The notes beneath the pieces are model-generated. The model was not told the origin of the DNA, did no database searches, and saw nothing but the letters and a program-made list of their open reading frames with translations. From Hibiscus mutabilis (lineage: Eukaryota; Streptophyta; Magnoliopsida; Malvales; Malvaceae), in assembly GCA_019671005.1 (NCBI GenBank), contig CM033744.1, positions 14,438,128 through 14,502,127 of the forward strand: a DNA stretch of 64,000 nucleotides, in the 5' to 3' direction. Below are positions 45,606 through 57,154 of the stretch, piece by piece; positions within the stretch are counted from its first letter, which is position 1; each line of letters begins with the position of its first letter. The position numbers were made by a program, and so were the translations under genes.

Positions 45606-45773
45606 GTTGCCGAGGCGTGTGTGTTAAGGGTTGCTAAGGCGTGCACATCAGTGGTTGCCGAGGCATATGCATCTAGAGTTGCCGAGGCGTGCGCGTCAAG
45701 GGTTGCCGAGGCCTGTGCGTCAAGGGTTGCCGAGGCATGAGCATCCATGGTTGCCGAGGCAAATAACAATTGC
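45606..45773 (-). repeat. 24 bp in-frame minisatellite between RNase H and integrase
   Basis: Seven units start exactly 24 bp apart at 45606, 45630, 45654, 45678, 45702, 45726 and 45750. Each begins GTTGCCGAGGC (one GTTGCTAAGGC) followed by 13 variable bases. On the coding strand each unit gives eight residues of the type ASATLDAH. It lies in the open frame 45254-46315, so the repeats do not break the polyprotein. Confidence 0.92.
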
Positions 45774-46330
45774 TCATCCAGGAATGTATCGCATATCTCT
45801 AAATCCGCATCCTCCTCCCTATTGCGTTCTAAGCGTGATAAGTGATCGACCACTTGATTTTTTGTTCCTTTGTTTTCCTTAATTTCAATGTCAAACTCTT
45901 GTAAAAGCAATATCCAATGAATCAAACAAGGTTTGGCATCCTTTTTAGAAAATAAATACTTAACTGCCGAATGGTCCGTATAGACAATTACCTTTGTACC
46001 AATCAAATAGGATCGAAACTTGTCAAATGAAAAAACTATGGCTAGTAACTCTTTCTCCGTTGTTGTGTAATTCACTTGAGCACTATTAAGAGTTTTACTA
46101 GCGTAGTATATCATATGAAAGGTCTTACCTGTGCATTGGCCTAGGACTGCTCCTACCGCAAAATCACTTGCATCACACATGAGCTCAAAAGGTAGCGTCC
46201 AATCTGGTGGAACGATAATGGGTGCCGAGGCAAGCTTTTCCTTTAGGGATTTGAATGCTTGGGCGCAAGAATCATCAAAATTGAAGACTTTATCCTGTTC
46301 AAGCAAATTGCACAAGGGTTCAGTAATTTT
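45774..46330 (-). pseudogene. Athila-B RNase H domain
   Basis: Lies in an intact 353-codon open stretch (45254-46315) that also spans the minisatellite and the start of integrase. Motifs in order: FELMCDASDFAVGAVLGQ (first catalytic Asp), YYASKTLNSAQ, TTTEKELLAIVFSFDKFRSYL (Glu), VYTDHSAVKYLFSKKD (Asp), LLLQEFDIEI and VVDHLSRLE at the end. All the catalytic residues I expect are present, so this domain itself looks undamaged even though the flanking domains are broken. It degrades template RNA during cDNA synthesis. Confidence 0.9.
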
Positions 46331-47330
46331 AGAAAAATTATGAATGAACCTCCTGTAAAAACTTGCATGTCCAAGAAAGCTTCAGATTCCTTTAACCGAA
46401 CTTGGTGGGGGTAATCTCTCGATCACGTCCACCTTGGCTTTGTCTACTTCAATTCCCTTGGATGAAATCTTGTGGCCGAGCACTATTCCTTCATCTACCA
46501 TAAAATGGCACTTCTACCAATTAAGGACTAAATTGGTTTCTTCACATCTTGCCAACACATTCTCTAAATTGCCGAGGCAACTGTCGAAGTCATTACCAAA
46601 AACGAAAAAAATCATCCATGAAGATCTCAAGGAAGTCTTCGACCGTGTCTAAATAGAGTGCCATCATGCATCTTTGGAAGGTCGCCAGGGCATTACACAA
46701 TCCGAACGGTATTCTTCGGAAAGCAAAAGTACCATATGGGCATGTGAAGGTTGTCTTTTCTTGATCTTCTGGTGCTATGGCAATTTGATTGTAACCTGAA
46801 TAACCATCAAGAAAATAATAAAATTGTTTACCTGCAAGACGATCAAGCATTTGATCAATAAAGAGTAATGGGAAGTGATCTTTTTCTAGTGGCTTTGTTT
46901 AGCTTTCGATAATCCATACAAACCCTCCAACCGGTCACAGTCCTGGTTGGAAAGAGTTCATTGTTTTCATTACTTATCACTGTTATACCTCCATTTTCGG
47001 TACACACTATACCAGACTTTCCCATGTACTATCAGAGATAGGGTATATGATGCCGACGTCAAACCACTTAATGATTTCTTTCATTGCAACCCCTTTCATT
47101 GCATGATTCAGTCTCCTCTAGGCCTCGATCGAAGGTTTGTGATAATTTTCCAACAAAATCTTATGCATGCACACTGCCGGGCTAATTCCCTTCAAGTCGG
47201 CAATTGTCCACCCTATTACCTTCTTGTGTAGCATCAACATATTGATCAACATCTTTTCCTGCTCAGGCTGTAACCTAGAGGAAATAATTACAGGCAATGT
47301 ATTATCGGTTCCCAAGTAAGTATATTTTAG
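46331..47330 (-). pseudogene. Athila-B reverse transcriptase
   Basis: RT on the - strand. The N-terminal linker (47118-47351) has LKYTYLGTDNTLPVIISS, IGWTIADLKGISPAVCMHKILLE. Then RRLN.AMKG (about 47085-47110), KWFDVGIIYPI, GWRVCMDYRKLN (about 46900-46930), the palm block MLDRLAGKQFYYFLDGYSGYNQIAIAP and RIPFGLCNALATFQRCM, and the active-site box EIFMDDF (about 46608-46630), which keeps both Asp residues. Stops occur at about 47115 (CAG-type to TAG) and 46593, with a frameshift near 46855-46900. The N-terminal linker is also present in the two extra tandem blocks. Confidence 0.87.
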
Positions 47331-49865
47331 TTGCCCTGCCAACTCTTTCAACTCAAGAATCGGTGGTTGTTCAATTGAGGGCTTTTCGAGTTTACCTTCC
47401 TTACCTGAGTAATCCAGTGGTTCAAAGTATGTACCTGGTCAATTGACTAACCAATTTGCCTCTTCTTGTTGTTCCTCATCGATCAGTTCTTCATACTCCT
47501 TAGGCTTCTCTTGATCGGCAATGTAGTTGCCGAGGCAACTAAATTCCTCGTCGAAGTTAAACTCTGCCGTGGCATGAAGAAGTTGGCATTCTTCTGGATC
47601 CTCGACATGCCTTAGTGTTTGGAACACATTTAGTTTAACTTGTTGGTCATTCACCCTCATTGTGAGTTCTCCCTTTTCAACATCGATCAAGGTTCTCCCT
47701 GGCAACAACGCCAAAAACTTGTTGCTAGGAAGGGTCTCCCGAGAATGATAGGTGCATGTTCATCTGCTTCACAATTCAAAACAATAAGGTCAGCGGGAAA
47801 AATAAATTTATCAACTTTTACCAGTATGTCTTCGATTTTCCCTCTAGATGAACATAGGATATGTTGGCTAGCTGTAGCATAACTGTTGTAGGTTTTGCCA
47901 TCCTGATCCTAGTTTTTGGAAAACTGATTTAGGCATCAAGTTTATGCTTGCTCCAAGGTCGCATAATACTTTCCCAACATAGTGGTTTCTAATGGAACAA
48001 GGTATTGTAAAACTTCCGGGATCCTTCAACTTGGGTGGCATGCATTTTGCGACATGGCCATGCATCCCTCTATTGCGGCAACTGTTTCAAACTCTGCTAG
48101 CCTTGTTCTCTTGGACACAATGTCTTTAAGAAACTTGGCGTAGTTCGGCATTTGTTCAATTGCTTCAACAAATGGCAAGTTGATGTGGAATTGCTTAAGG
48201 ATATCAAGAAACTTCTTGAATTGATATTCTTGCTTTTGTCGCTTCAACCTTTGTGGGAGTGGTAGTGGAAGTCGGATATCTTCGATCCTTTCATTGGTCT
48301 GGAACCTGATTGACAGCATTGACGAGGCAACTAGAGTTGCCGAGGCATTGTCAACTGGGTTTGCCGTGGCGTGCCTATCGTTGGTTGCCGTGGCATCCTT
48401 ATCGCTGGTTGCCAAGGCGATTCTTGGTTCAGCATCTGAGGCTTTGCCACTGAGTTCGTCTTGTTCTTTTTGTGGAGTTTTGTTTGATGAGAGAACTTGA
48501 GCCTCTTTAAGTTGTCGGCCACTTCTAGAGGTGATCGCCTTACATTGCTTATGGCCAGTTCCTCTTGTGACTTCAGTAACGCTAGGTAAACCTCCTTGCG
48601 GTCTAGCATTCAGGTTTTGAGCAAATTGTCCGACTTGATTTTCCAGTGATTTGATTGTCGCCTCTTGGTTTTGCAATCTCATCTCGGTCCTGTTAATAAA
48701 AGCAACAGTTCTTTTTATGAAGTTACTATTCTTAGCCATATAAGATCCAGTTTTTAACATAAAAGCATTGGGAGAATTTTCCAAAGAACTAGATGTTGTC
48801 GGTTGTTGCTGCGGCAACTGTTGTCGTTGTATATTCTGCTGGAATCCTAATGCTTTTGCATTCTGATTGTTCTGGTTTAGAGCATTGTTGGTATTACTCT
48901 ATGAAAAATTTGGGTGCTTCTTCCAAACTGGATCGTATGTATTGGACATCACATTGTTGTTCCGGTTGTAATTCCCCACATAAAAGCTTGATTCCGGATT
49001 CTGTATACATTCAGAAGAATCATGGTTACCACCACATAACTCACAAAAGGAATCCATTAACTTGACCTCCTGTGTGTTATTTGGTTTCTGCATGTTCTAG
49101 ACCATCTTGGTTAGAGTGGCCAATTATGCCGAAATTGAGTCTGATGATCCTAGTTCATGTATTGTGGCTTGGAGTCTAACTCCTCCTCTTCTAGCAGATG
49201 GGAATTGATAATCATTCTTGGGAAGCCTGTTTAGAATTTGCATTGCTTCCTCCAGCGACTTATCTAGGAGTATGTCGTTTGCCGAGGCATCTAGCATCAT
49301 CCTTGTTGGTGTATTCACAGTGTTGTAAAACATTGTTATGGTGTCCACACTGGGAATCCATGTAGGGGGCATTTGTGTAGAATTTCTCTATATCGCTCCC
49401 AAGCCTCGTACATGGATTCATCATCTGCCTGCCGAAAAGAAGTAATTTCGTTACGAAGCTTATCAGTCAAATTTGTAGGATTAAATCGAGCAAGGAAATC
49501 ACGACAAAGATCGGTCCAAGATCCTATTGATCCGCCAGGAATACTATTCAACCATGCTTTCGTCCTATCCCTCAATGAATAGGGGAATAATCTTAGTCGA
49601 AAATCATCGGGGGTGACTCCTTGTATTTTGAATGAATTGCAAATCTCGAGGAAAGATTTAAGATGTTGTCGTGCATCTTCAGTTGCTGAGCCGCCAAATT
49701 GACCAATTGTGTTGATCATATTGAACATCACCAGTTTCAACTCAAAGTGGTCGACTTCAATTTCAGGTGTGGCAACTCCTGGATTATGTCTTTCAATATC
49801 TTCTTCAAGATACTCTTGAATAGTTCTGTTTCTTGCAAGAATCACTCCTCCTGCCAGAACATCCC
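47090..49865 (-). repeat. Tandem block 1 of Athila-B: gag, protease and RT start (joined to intact pol)
   Basis: First of three direct repeats (period 2773 then 2762 bp, measured at ATTCAGTCTCC 47106, 49879, 52641). It holds gag (about 48070-49865; frames 49336-49872 with KAWLNSIPGG, LRNEITSF, YEAWERYREILHKCPLHG; zinc knuckle CELCGGNHDSSEC near 49000-49040), protease with CDLGAS (about 47950), and ILGRPF/GRTLIDV split by a 20 bp net insertion at 47701-47725. It continues into the only complete RT-integrase. It differs from blocks 2 and 3 at many sites. Confidence 0.88.
47701..47725 (-). repeat. Captured primer-site/LTR-junction copy in protease region (also 50475-50499 and 53235-53259)
   Basis: 25 bp equal to the Athila primer-site/LTR junction (compare 23616-23640) except that GG is AA at two adjacent positions. 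It lies between the protease words FLAT and GRTLIDV. Athila-A has only 3 bp there (21234-21236), so the net gain is 20 bp and the frame is shifted. It is present in all three tandem blocks. Confidence 0.85.
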
Positions 49866-52627
49866 TTTTCATGGCATAATTCAGTCTCCTCTAGGCCTCG
49901 ATCGAAGGTTTGTGATCATTTTCCAACAAAATCTTGTGCATGCACACTACCAGGCTAATTCCCTTCAAGTCGGCAAGTGTCCACCCTATTGCCTTCTTGT
50001 TTAGCATCAACATGTTGATCAAGCATCTTTTTCCTTTCAGGCTGTAACCTAGAGGAAATAATTACAAGCAATGTATTATCGGTTCCCAAGTAAGTATATT
50101 TTAGTTGCCCTGGCAACACTTTCAACTCAAGAATCGGTGGTTGTTCAATGGAGGGCTTTTCGAGTTTACCTTACTTACCTGAGTAATCCAGTGGTTCAAA
50201 GTATGTACCTGGTCAATTGACTAACCAATTTGCCTCTTCTTGTTGTTCCTCATCGATCAGTTCTTCATACTCTTTAGGCTCCTCTTGATCGGCAATGTAG
50301 TTGCCGAGGCAACTAAATTCCTTGTCGAAGTTAAACTCTGCCGTGGCATGAAGAAGTTGGCATTCTTCCGGATCATCGACATGCCTTAGTGTTTGGAACA
50401 CATTTAGTTTAACTTGCTGGTCATTCAACCTCATTGTGAGTTCTCCCTTTTCAACATCGATCAAGGTTCTCCCTGGCAACAACGCCAAAAACTTGTTGCT
50501 AGGAAGGGTCTCCCGAGAATGATAGGTGCATGTTCATCTGCTTCACAATCCAAAACAATAAGGTCAGCGGGAAAAATAAATTTATCAACTTTTACCAGCA
50601 TGTCTTCGATTTTCCCTCTGGATGCACATAGGATCTGTCGGCTAGCTGTAGCATAACTGTTGTAGGTTTTGCCATCCTGATTCCTAGTTTTTGGAAAATT
50701 GATTTAGGCATCAAGTTTATGCTTGCTCCAAGGTCACATAATACTTTCCCGACATAGTGGTTTCTAATGGAACAAGGTATTGTAAAACTTCCGGGATCCT
50801 TCAACTTGGGTGGCATGCATTTTGTGACATGGCCATGCATCCCTCTATTGCGGCAACTGTTTCAAACTCTCCTAGCCTTGTTCTCTTGGACACAATGTCT
50901 TTAAGAAACTTGGCGTAGTTTGGCATTTGTTCAATTGCTTCAACAAATGGCAAGTTGATGTGGACTTGCTTAAGGATATCAAGAAACTTCTTGAATTGAT
51001 ATTCTTGCTTTTGTCGCTTCAACCTTTGTGGGAGTGGTAGTGGAAGCCGGATATCTTCGATCCTTTCATTGGTCTGGAACCTGATTGACAGCATTGACGA
51101 GGCAACTAGAGTTGCCGAGGCATTGTCAATTGGGTTTGCCGTGGCGTGCCTATCGTTGGTTGCCGTGGCATCCTTATCGCTGGTTGCCAAGGTGATTCTT
51201 GGTTCAGCATCTGAGGCTTTGCCGCTGAGTTCGTCTTGTTCCTTTTGTGGAGTTTTGTTTGATGAGAGAACTTGAGCCTCTTTAAGTTGTCGGCCACTTC
51301 TAGAGGTGATCGCCTTACATTGCTTATGGCAGTTCCTCTTGTGACTTGATGAACGCTAGGTAAACCCCCTTGCGGTCTAGCATTCAGGTTTTGAGCAAAT
51401 TGTCCGACTTGATTTTCTAGTGATTTGATTGTCGCCTCTTGGTTTTTCAATCTCATCTTGGTCTGTTAATAAAAGCATCGATTCTTTTTATGAAGTTACT
51501 ATTCTTAGCCATATAAGATTGTTTTCAACATAAAAGCATTGGGAGAATTTCCCAAAGAACTAGATGTTGTCGGTTGTTGTTTCCGTTGCGTTGTATATTC
51601 TTTGGAATCCTAATGCTTTTGCATTCTGATTGTTCTGGTTTAGAGCATTGTTGGTATTACTCCATGAAAAATTTGGTCTCTTCTTCCAAGCTGGATTGTA
51701 TGTATTGGACATCACATTGTTGTTCCGGTTGTAATTCCCCACATTAAAGATGGATTCCGGATTCTGCATACATTCAGAAGAATCATGGTTACCACCACAT
51801 AACTCACAAAAGGAATCCATTACCTTGACCTCCTGTGTGTTGTTTGGTTTCTGCATGTTCTGGACCATCTTGGTTAGAGTGGCCAATTGTGCTGAAATTG
51901 AGTCTGATGATCCAAGTTCATGTATTGTGGCTTGGCGTCTAACTCCTCCTCTTCTAGCAGATGGGAATTGATAATCATTCTTGGAAAGCCTGTTTAGAAT
52001 TTGCATTGCTTCCTCCAGCGACTTATCTAGGAGTATGTCATTTGCCTAGGCATCTAGCATCATCCTTGTTGGTGTATTCACAGTGTTGTAAAACATTGTT
52101 ATGGTGTCCACACTGGGAATCCATGTAGAGGGCATTTGTGTAGAATTTCTCTATATCGCTCCCAAGCCTCGTACATAGATTCATCATCTGCCTGCCGAAA
52201 AGAAGTAATTTCGTTACGAAGCTTATCAGTCAAATTTGTAGGATTAAATCGGGCAAGGAAATCACGACAAAGATCGGTCCAAGATCTTATTGATCTGCCA
52301 GGAATACTATTCAACCATGCTTTTGTCCTATCCTCAATGAATAGGGGAATAATCTTAGTCGAAAATCATCGGGGGTGACTCCTTGTATTTTGAATGAATT
52401 GCAAATCTCGAGGAAAGATTTAAGATGTTGTCGTGCATCTTCAGTTGCTGAGCCGCCAAATTGACCAATTGTGTTGATCATATTGAACATCACCAGTTTC
52501 AACTCAAAGTGGTCGACTTCAATTTCAGGTGTGGCAACTCCTGGATTATGTCTTTCAATATCTTCTTCAAGATACTCTTGAATAGTTCTGTTTCTTGCAA
52601 GAATCACTCCTCCTGCCAGAACATCCC
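49866..52627 (-). repeat. Tandem block 2 of Athila-B: gag, protease and RT start
   Basis: Middle copy. From left: RT N-terminal linker (about 49880-50180), acidic SCLGNYIADQEE tail and LIDVEKGELTMR (50213-50488), protease with LCDLGASINLMPKS (50592-50840), the LKRQKQEYQFKKFLDIL region (50801-51190), nucleocapsid with CELCGGNHDSSEC (about 51770-51810) and gag capsid (52099-52634). The right-hand junction near 52627 fuses the RT-linker word RRLN.AMK to the gag word DVLAGGV in the same frame. Block 2 is much closer to block 3 than to block 1. Confidence 0.9.
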
Positions 52628-55506
52628 TTTTCATGGCATAATTCAGTCTCCTCTAGGCCTCGATCGAAGGTTTGTGATCATTTTCCAACAAAATCTTGTG
52701 CATGCACACTACCAGGCTAATTCCCTTCAAGTCGGCAAGTGTCCACCCTATTGCCTTCTTGTTTAGCATCAACATGTTGATCAGCATCTTTTCTGCTCAG
52801 GCTGTAACCTAGAGGAAATAATTACAAGCAATGTATTATCGGTTCCCAAGTAAGTATATTTTAGTTGCCCTGGCAACACTTTCAACTCAAGAATCGGTGG
52901 TTGTTCAATGGAGGGCTTTTCGAGTTTACCTTACTTACCTGAGTAATCCAGTGGTTCAAAGTATGTACCTGGTCAATTGACTAACCAATTTGCCTCTTCT
53001 TGTTGTTCCTCATCGATCAGTTCTTCATACTCTTTAGGCTCCTCTTGATCGGCAATGTAGTTGCCGAGGCAACTAAATTCCTTGTCGAAGTTAAACTCTG
53101 CCGTGGCATGAAGAAGTTGGCATTCTTCCGGATCATCGACATGCCTTAGTGTTTGGAACACATTTAGTTTAACTTGCTGGTCATTCAACCTCATTGTGAG
53201 TTCTCCCTTTTCAACATCGATCAAGGTTCTCCCTGGCAACAACGCCAAAAACTTGTTGCTAGGAAGGGTCTCCCGAGAATGATAGGTGCATGTTCATCTG
53301 CTTCACAATCCAAAACAATAAGGTCAGCGGGAAAAATAAATTTATCAACTTTTACCAGCATGTCTTCGATTTTCCCTCTGGATGCACATAGGATCTGTCG
53401 GCTAGCTGTAGCATAACTGTTGTAGGTTTTGCCATCCTGATTCCTAGTTTTTGGAAAATTGATTTAGGCATCAAGTTTATGCTTGCTCCAAGGTCACATA
53501 ATACTTTCCCGACATAGTGGTTTCCGATGGAACAAGGTATTGTAAAACTTCCGGGATCCTTCAACTTGGGTGGCATGCATTGTGTGACATGGCCATGCAT
53601 CCCTCTGTTGCGGCAACTGTTTCAAACTCTCCTAGCCTTGTTCTCTTGGACACAATGTCTTTAAGAAACTTGGCGTAGTTTGGCATTTGTTCAATTGCTT
53701 CAACAAATGGCAAGTTGATGTGGACTTGCTTAAGGATATCAAGAAACTTCTTGAATTGATATTCTTGCTTTTGTCGCTTCAACCTTTGTGGGAGTGGTAG
53801 TGGAAGCCGGATATCTTCGATCCTTTCATTGGTCTGGAACCTGATTGACAGCATTGACGAGGCAACTAGAGTTGCCGAGGCATTGTCAATTGGGTTTGCC
53901 GTGGCGTGCCTATCGTTGGTTGCCGTGGCATCCTTATCGCTGGTTGCCAAGGTGATTCTTGGTTCAGCATCTGAGGCTTTGCCGCTGAGTTCGTCTTGTT
54001 CCTTTTGTGGAGTTTTGTTTGATGAGCGAACTTGAGCCTCTTGAAGTTGTCAGGCACTTCTAGAGGTGATCGCCTTACATTGCTCATGGCCAGTTCCTCT
54101 TGCGACTTCAGTAACGCTAGGTAAACCCCCTTGCGGTCTAGCATTCAGGTTTTGAGCAAATTGTCTGACTTGATTTTCTAGTGATTTGATCGTCGCCTCT
54201 TGGTTTTTCAATCTCATCTTGGTCCTGTTAATAAAAGCATCAGTTCTTTTTATGAAGTTACTATTCTCAGCCATATAAGATTCAGTTTTCAACATAAAAG
54301 CATTGAGAGAATTTCCCAAAGAACTAGATGTTGTCGGTTGTTTCCGTTGCATATTCTGTTGGAATCCCAATGCTTGTGCATTCTGATTGTTCTGGTTTAG
54401 AGCATTGTTGGTATTACTCCATGAAAAATTTGGTCTCTTCTTCCAAGCTGGATTGTATGTATTGGACATCACATTGTTGTTCCGGTTGTAATTCCCCACA
54501 TTAAAGATGGATTCCGGATTCTGCATACATTCAGAAGAATCATGGTTACCACCACATAACTCACAAAAGGAATCCATTACCTTGACCTCCTGTGTGTTGT
54601 TTGGTTTCTGCATGTTCTGGACCATCTTGGTTAGAGTGGCCAATTGTGCTGAAATTGAGTCTGATGATCCAAGTTCATGTATTGTGGCTTGGCGTCTAAC
54701 TCCTCCTCTTCTAGCAGATGGGAATTGATAATCATTCTTGGAAAGCCTGTTTAGAATTTGCATTGCTTCCTCCAGCGACTTATCTAGGAGTATGTCATTT
54801 GCCTAGGCATCTAGCATCATCCTTGTTGGTGTATTCACAGTGTTGTAAAACATTGTTATGGTGTCCACACTGGGAATCCATGTAGAGGGCATTTGTGTAG
54901 AATTTCTCTATATCGCTCCCAAGCCTCGTACATAGATTCATCATCTGCCTGCCGAAAAGAAGTAATTTCGTTACGAAGCTTATCAGTCAAATTTGTAGGA
55001 TTAAATCGGGCAAGGAAATCACGACAAAGATCGGTCCAAGATCTTATTGATCTGCCAGGAATACTATTCAACCATGCTTTTGTCCTATCCCTCAATGAAT
55101 AGGGGAATAATCTTAGTCGTAAAACATCAGGGGTGACTCCTTGTATTTTGAATGAATTACAAATCTCGAGGAAGGATTTAAGATGTTGTCGTGCATCTTC
55201 AATTGTTGAGCCGCCAAATTGACCAATTGTGTTGATCATATTGAACATCACCAGTTTCAACTCAAAGTGGTCGGCTTCAATTTCAGGTGTGACAACTCTT
55301 GGATTAAGTCTTTCAAGATCTTCTTAAAGATAGTCTTGAATAGTTCTATTTCTTGCAAGAATCACTCCTCCTGCCGGAACATCCTGATTCATATTGCCGT
55401 CTTGATTAGGCACTGCTATTCTTAACCTTCGTCTGAGTCTTTGCAAGGTTCGTTCGATTTCTGGATCAAAGGGATATTCTGGTGTAATCGGTCTTGCCCT
55501 GGTCAT
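52628..55506 (-). repeat. Tandem block 3 of Athila-B, with the original gag start
   Basis: The copy nearest the primer site, so the one translated first. It holds the true gag N-terminus (Met near 55506, TRARPITPEYPFDPEIERTL), NMNQDVPAGGVILARNRT, the capsid words KAWLNSIPGR and LRNEITSF (54856-55260), the knuckle CELCGGNHDSSEC near 54550, and protease CDLGAS (about 53490). Longest open pieces are 54050-54763 and 54856-55260, with breaks near 54800 and 55325. Sequence from about 52628 to 54030 is almost identical to block 2. Confidence 0.9.
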
Positions 55507-55600
55507 ATACCAATGCAAAACCAAAGTTTGTTAGCCCTTTGAATCTTAAACAAGAAAAATAAAAAGTGCAAGAAAATAAAAACAAAGTTGTTATTGCCGA

Positions 55601-55618
55601 TCCCCAGCAACGGAGCCA
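55601..55618 (-). promoter_or_regulatory. Primer binding site, tRNA-Asp type, two mismatches (Athila-B)
   Basis: TGGCTCCGTTGCTGGGGA on the - strand, six bases from the 5' LTR. It differs at two positions from the perfect site at 23611-23628. Confidence 0.88.
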
Positions 55619-55624
55619 AAAACT

Positions 55625-57154
55625 TGTTGCGCGTAAAAAGTGCTTCGCAATTGTGCAAGTGTGCATGTCGCAAGTTATAGTATAAAAGATATCGTCTCCA
55701 CAGGGATTGGTGCCACTTCAAGAATCTAATATCTTGCACTGTAAAAAGTAAAAACACAAGTAGGTGATTGTAGGAGTTTTAACTAACAACTAAACTAGAA
55801 AGCAAATAAGTAAAAGAAGATGTAATCAAATGAGAGAGAATAGGCCAGGTTATCGTGAGTTGAGGAGTGATAGCCGATTGGATCGTCTTGGTAAAAGAGT
55901 GCAAGGGCAACTCAGTTGCCGTGGCAACTTGTGCAGCCGGGTTGCCTTGGCAACTAATCGACGGTTGCTTGGGTGACTGGCTGGGCAACTATTTGGGCTG
56001 TTGGGCAGCAACTTCAAGGTTCAGCGGAGCGTTCTTCAATGGTTTCTTCTTATCCCTAAGTCGAAACTCTAGCTATTTGTGCATGCCTTTATAATACATC
56101 CTTGCGTTAATCAAGGGTGAACAACAACCAATCTTGCGTTCCTCTTAGCCGTTGAAATCCTTAACTTATTCCTAAGCCAGATTAATCTTCACCATCAATA
56201 GATTGAATAAAGAGCATACATATTCGTTTCTTGAATCTAACTCTCCCGATATTAGATAAATAGACGAAGTTACGAGATCCTCTCCTAATTCACTCGCAAA
56301 CAAGAAGAAAAACCAAGAATGAGTAAACCTTGAATTGAAAGTGCAAACTCTTATTACCTAAACAAAATCCAATTGTTTCTCACAACCACAAAATACAATA
56401 ACCTTAGCCAAATAGATTTAGTTCATGGCTAGGTTCCAAAGAAACACAAAACAAAGAATTCCTAACATAAACCTAATTGAACAAAGAAGAAAAAGATGAA
56501 GAATGGTTGAAGCCTCTTTTTCGAAATTTCCCCCTTTAATCTTGTCAAAATCTCTCCTCTCTCTTTTTCTTGAGTTTGATGGCTTGGCCTCCTTTAAATA
56601 GGAGATGGCTAGGTCAAAATCCTTATTGAGGAGGAAGTTAAGTTGGAATTAAATACTTTAAAAGAATATAATTCTTTATTACATTTAAATTCCTTCTAGA
56701 TCTTCTCCTATATTTTTGGTATTTAATTTCTCTTTGACCTTTTCATGGAAATCAAACTCTTTTGGGATTTAACTTTGCTCCACGTCATCTTGGGCTTATC
56801 TAGTCATCAATTTCGACTACCATATCATCTTATCCCTTATCGAAAATTGCCCTGGCAACTAGCTCGGCATCTCCTTCATGCATTGCCCTGGCAACCAGTT
56901 CAACATCTCCTTCATGCATTGCTTTGGCAACTGGTTCCAGCCTTGCTTTGGCAAGTGATTCTACCCACACACAAAAACACACCAAAGCAGTATCTTTTTC
57001 CACAAAATTAAGCAAAATATGAAATCAAGCTTGTCCACCAAGGAAACAATGCAAATATGCATGAATGGCTAATAATGCAACTAATATGAGCCTAAGTCTA
57101 GCAATAATAAGAATAAAAAGGGTGACTAAAAATAGTACTTTTGAACACTTAACA
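55625..57154 (-). repeat. Athila-B 5' LTR
   Basis: 1530 bp, pairs with 39798-41291. Likely TATA box TATTTAAA at 56593-56600 (- strand). It is longer than the 3' LTR mainly because of one extra CTTCATGCATTGC-type unit near 56865-56925. Confidence 0.92.

Larger units (their letters stand above)
39798..57154 (-). mobile_element. Athila-B: Athila-like retrotransposon with internal gag-protease triplication
   Basis: 17.4 kb insertion on the - strand inside the Tekay-like element. It has LTRs 39798-41291 and 55625-57154, a tRNA-Asp primer site (55601-55618), gag, protease, RT, RNase H, integrase and a long 3' ORF. It is the same family as Athila-A but a different subfamily: its LTRs share the termini and layout, while their middle differs. 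Its excess length comes from two extra tandem copies of a ~2.76 kb block running from gag through protease to the start of RT (blocks 47090-49865, 49866-52627, 52628-55380). Frames are longer than in Athila-A but still interrupted. Confidence 0.92.

Noticed and set aside
45254..54800. + strand open frames over the Athila elements as genes
   Set aside because: They are shadows of the - strand gag-pol; repeated ones (for example the 80-codon frames at 47640, 50414 and 53174) simply follow the tandem blocks.
47090..55380. Dismissing the triplication as simple assembly duplication
   Set aside because: The blocks differ by many substitutions and small indels and block 1 differs most, which a collapsed or copied contig would not give. 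Read support is still needed.
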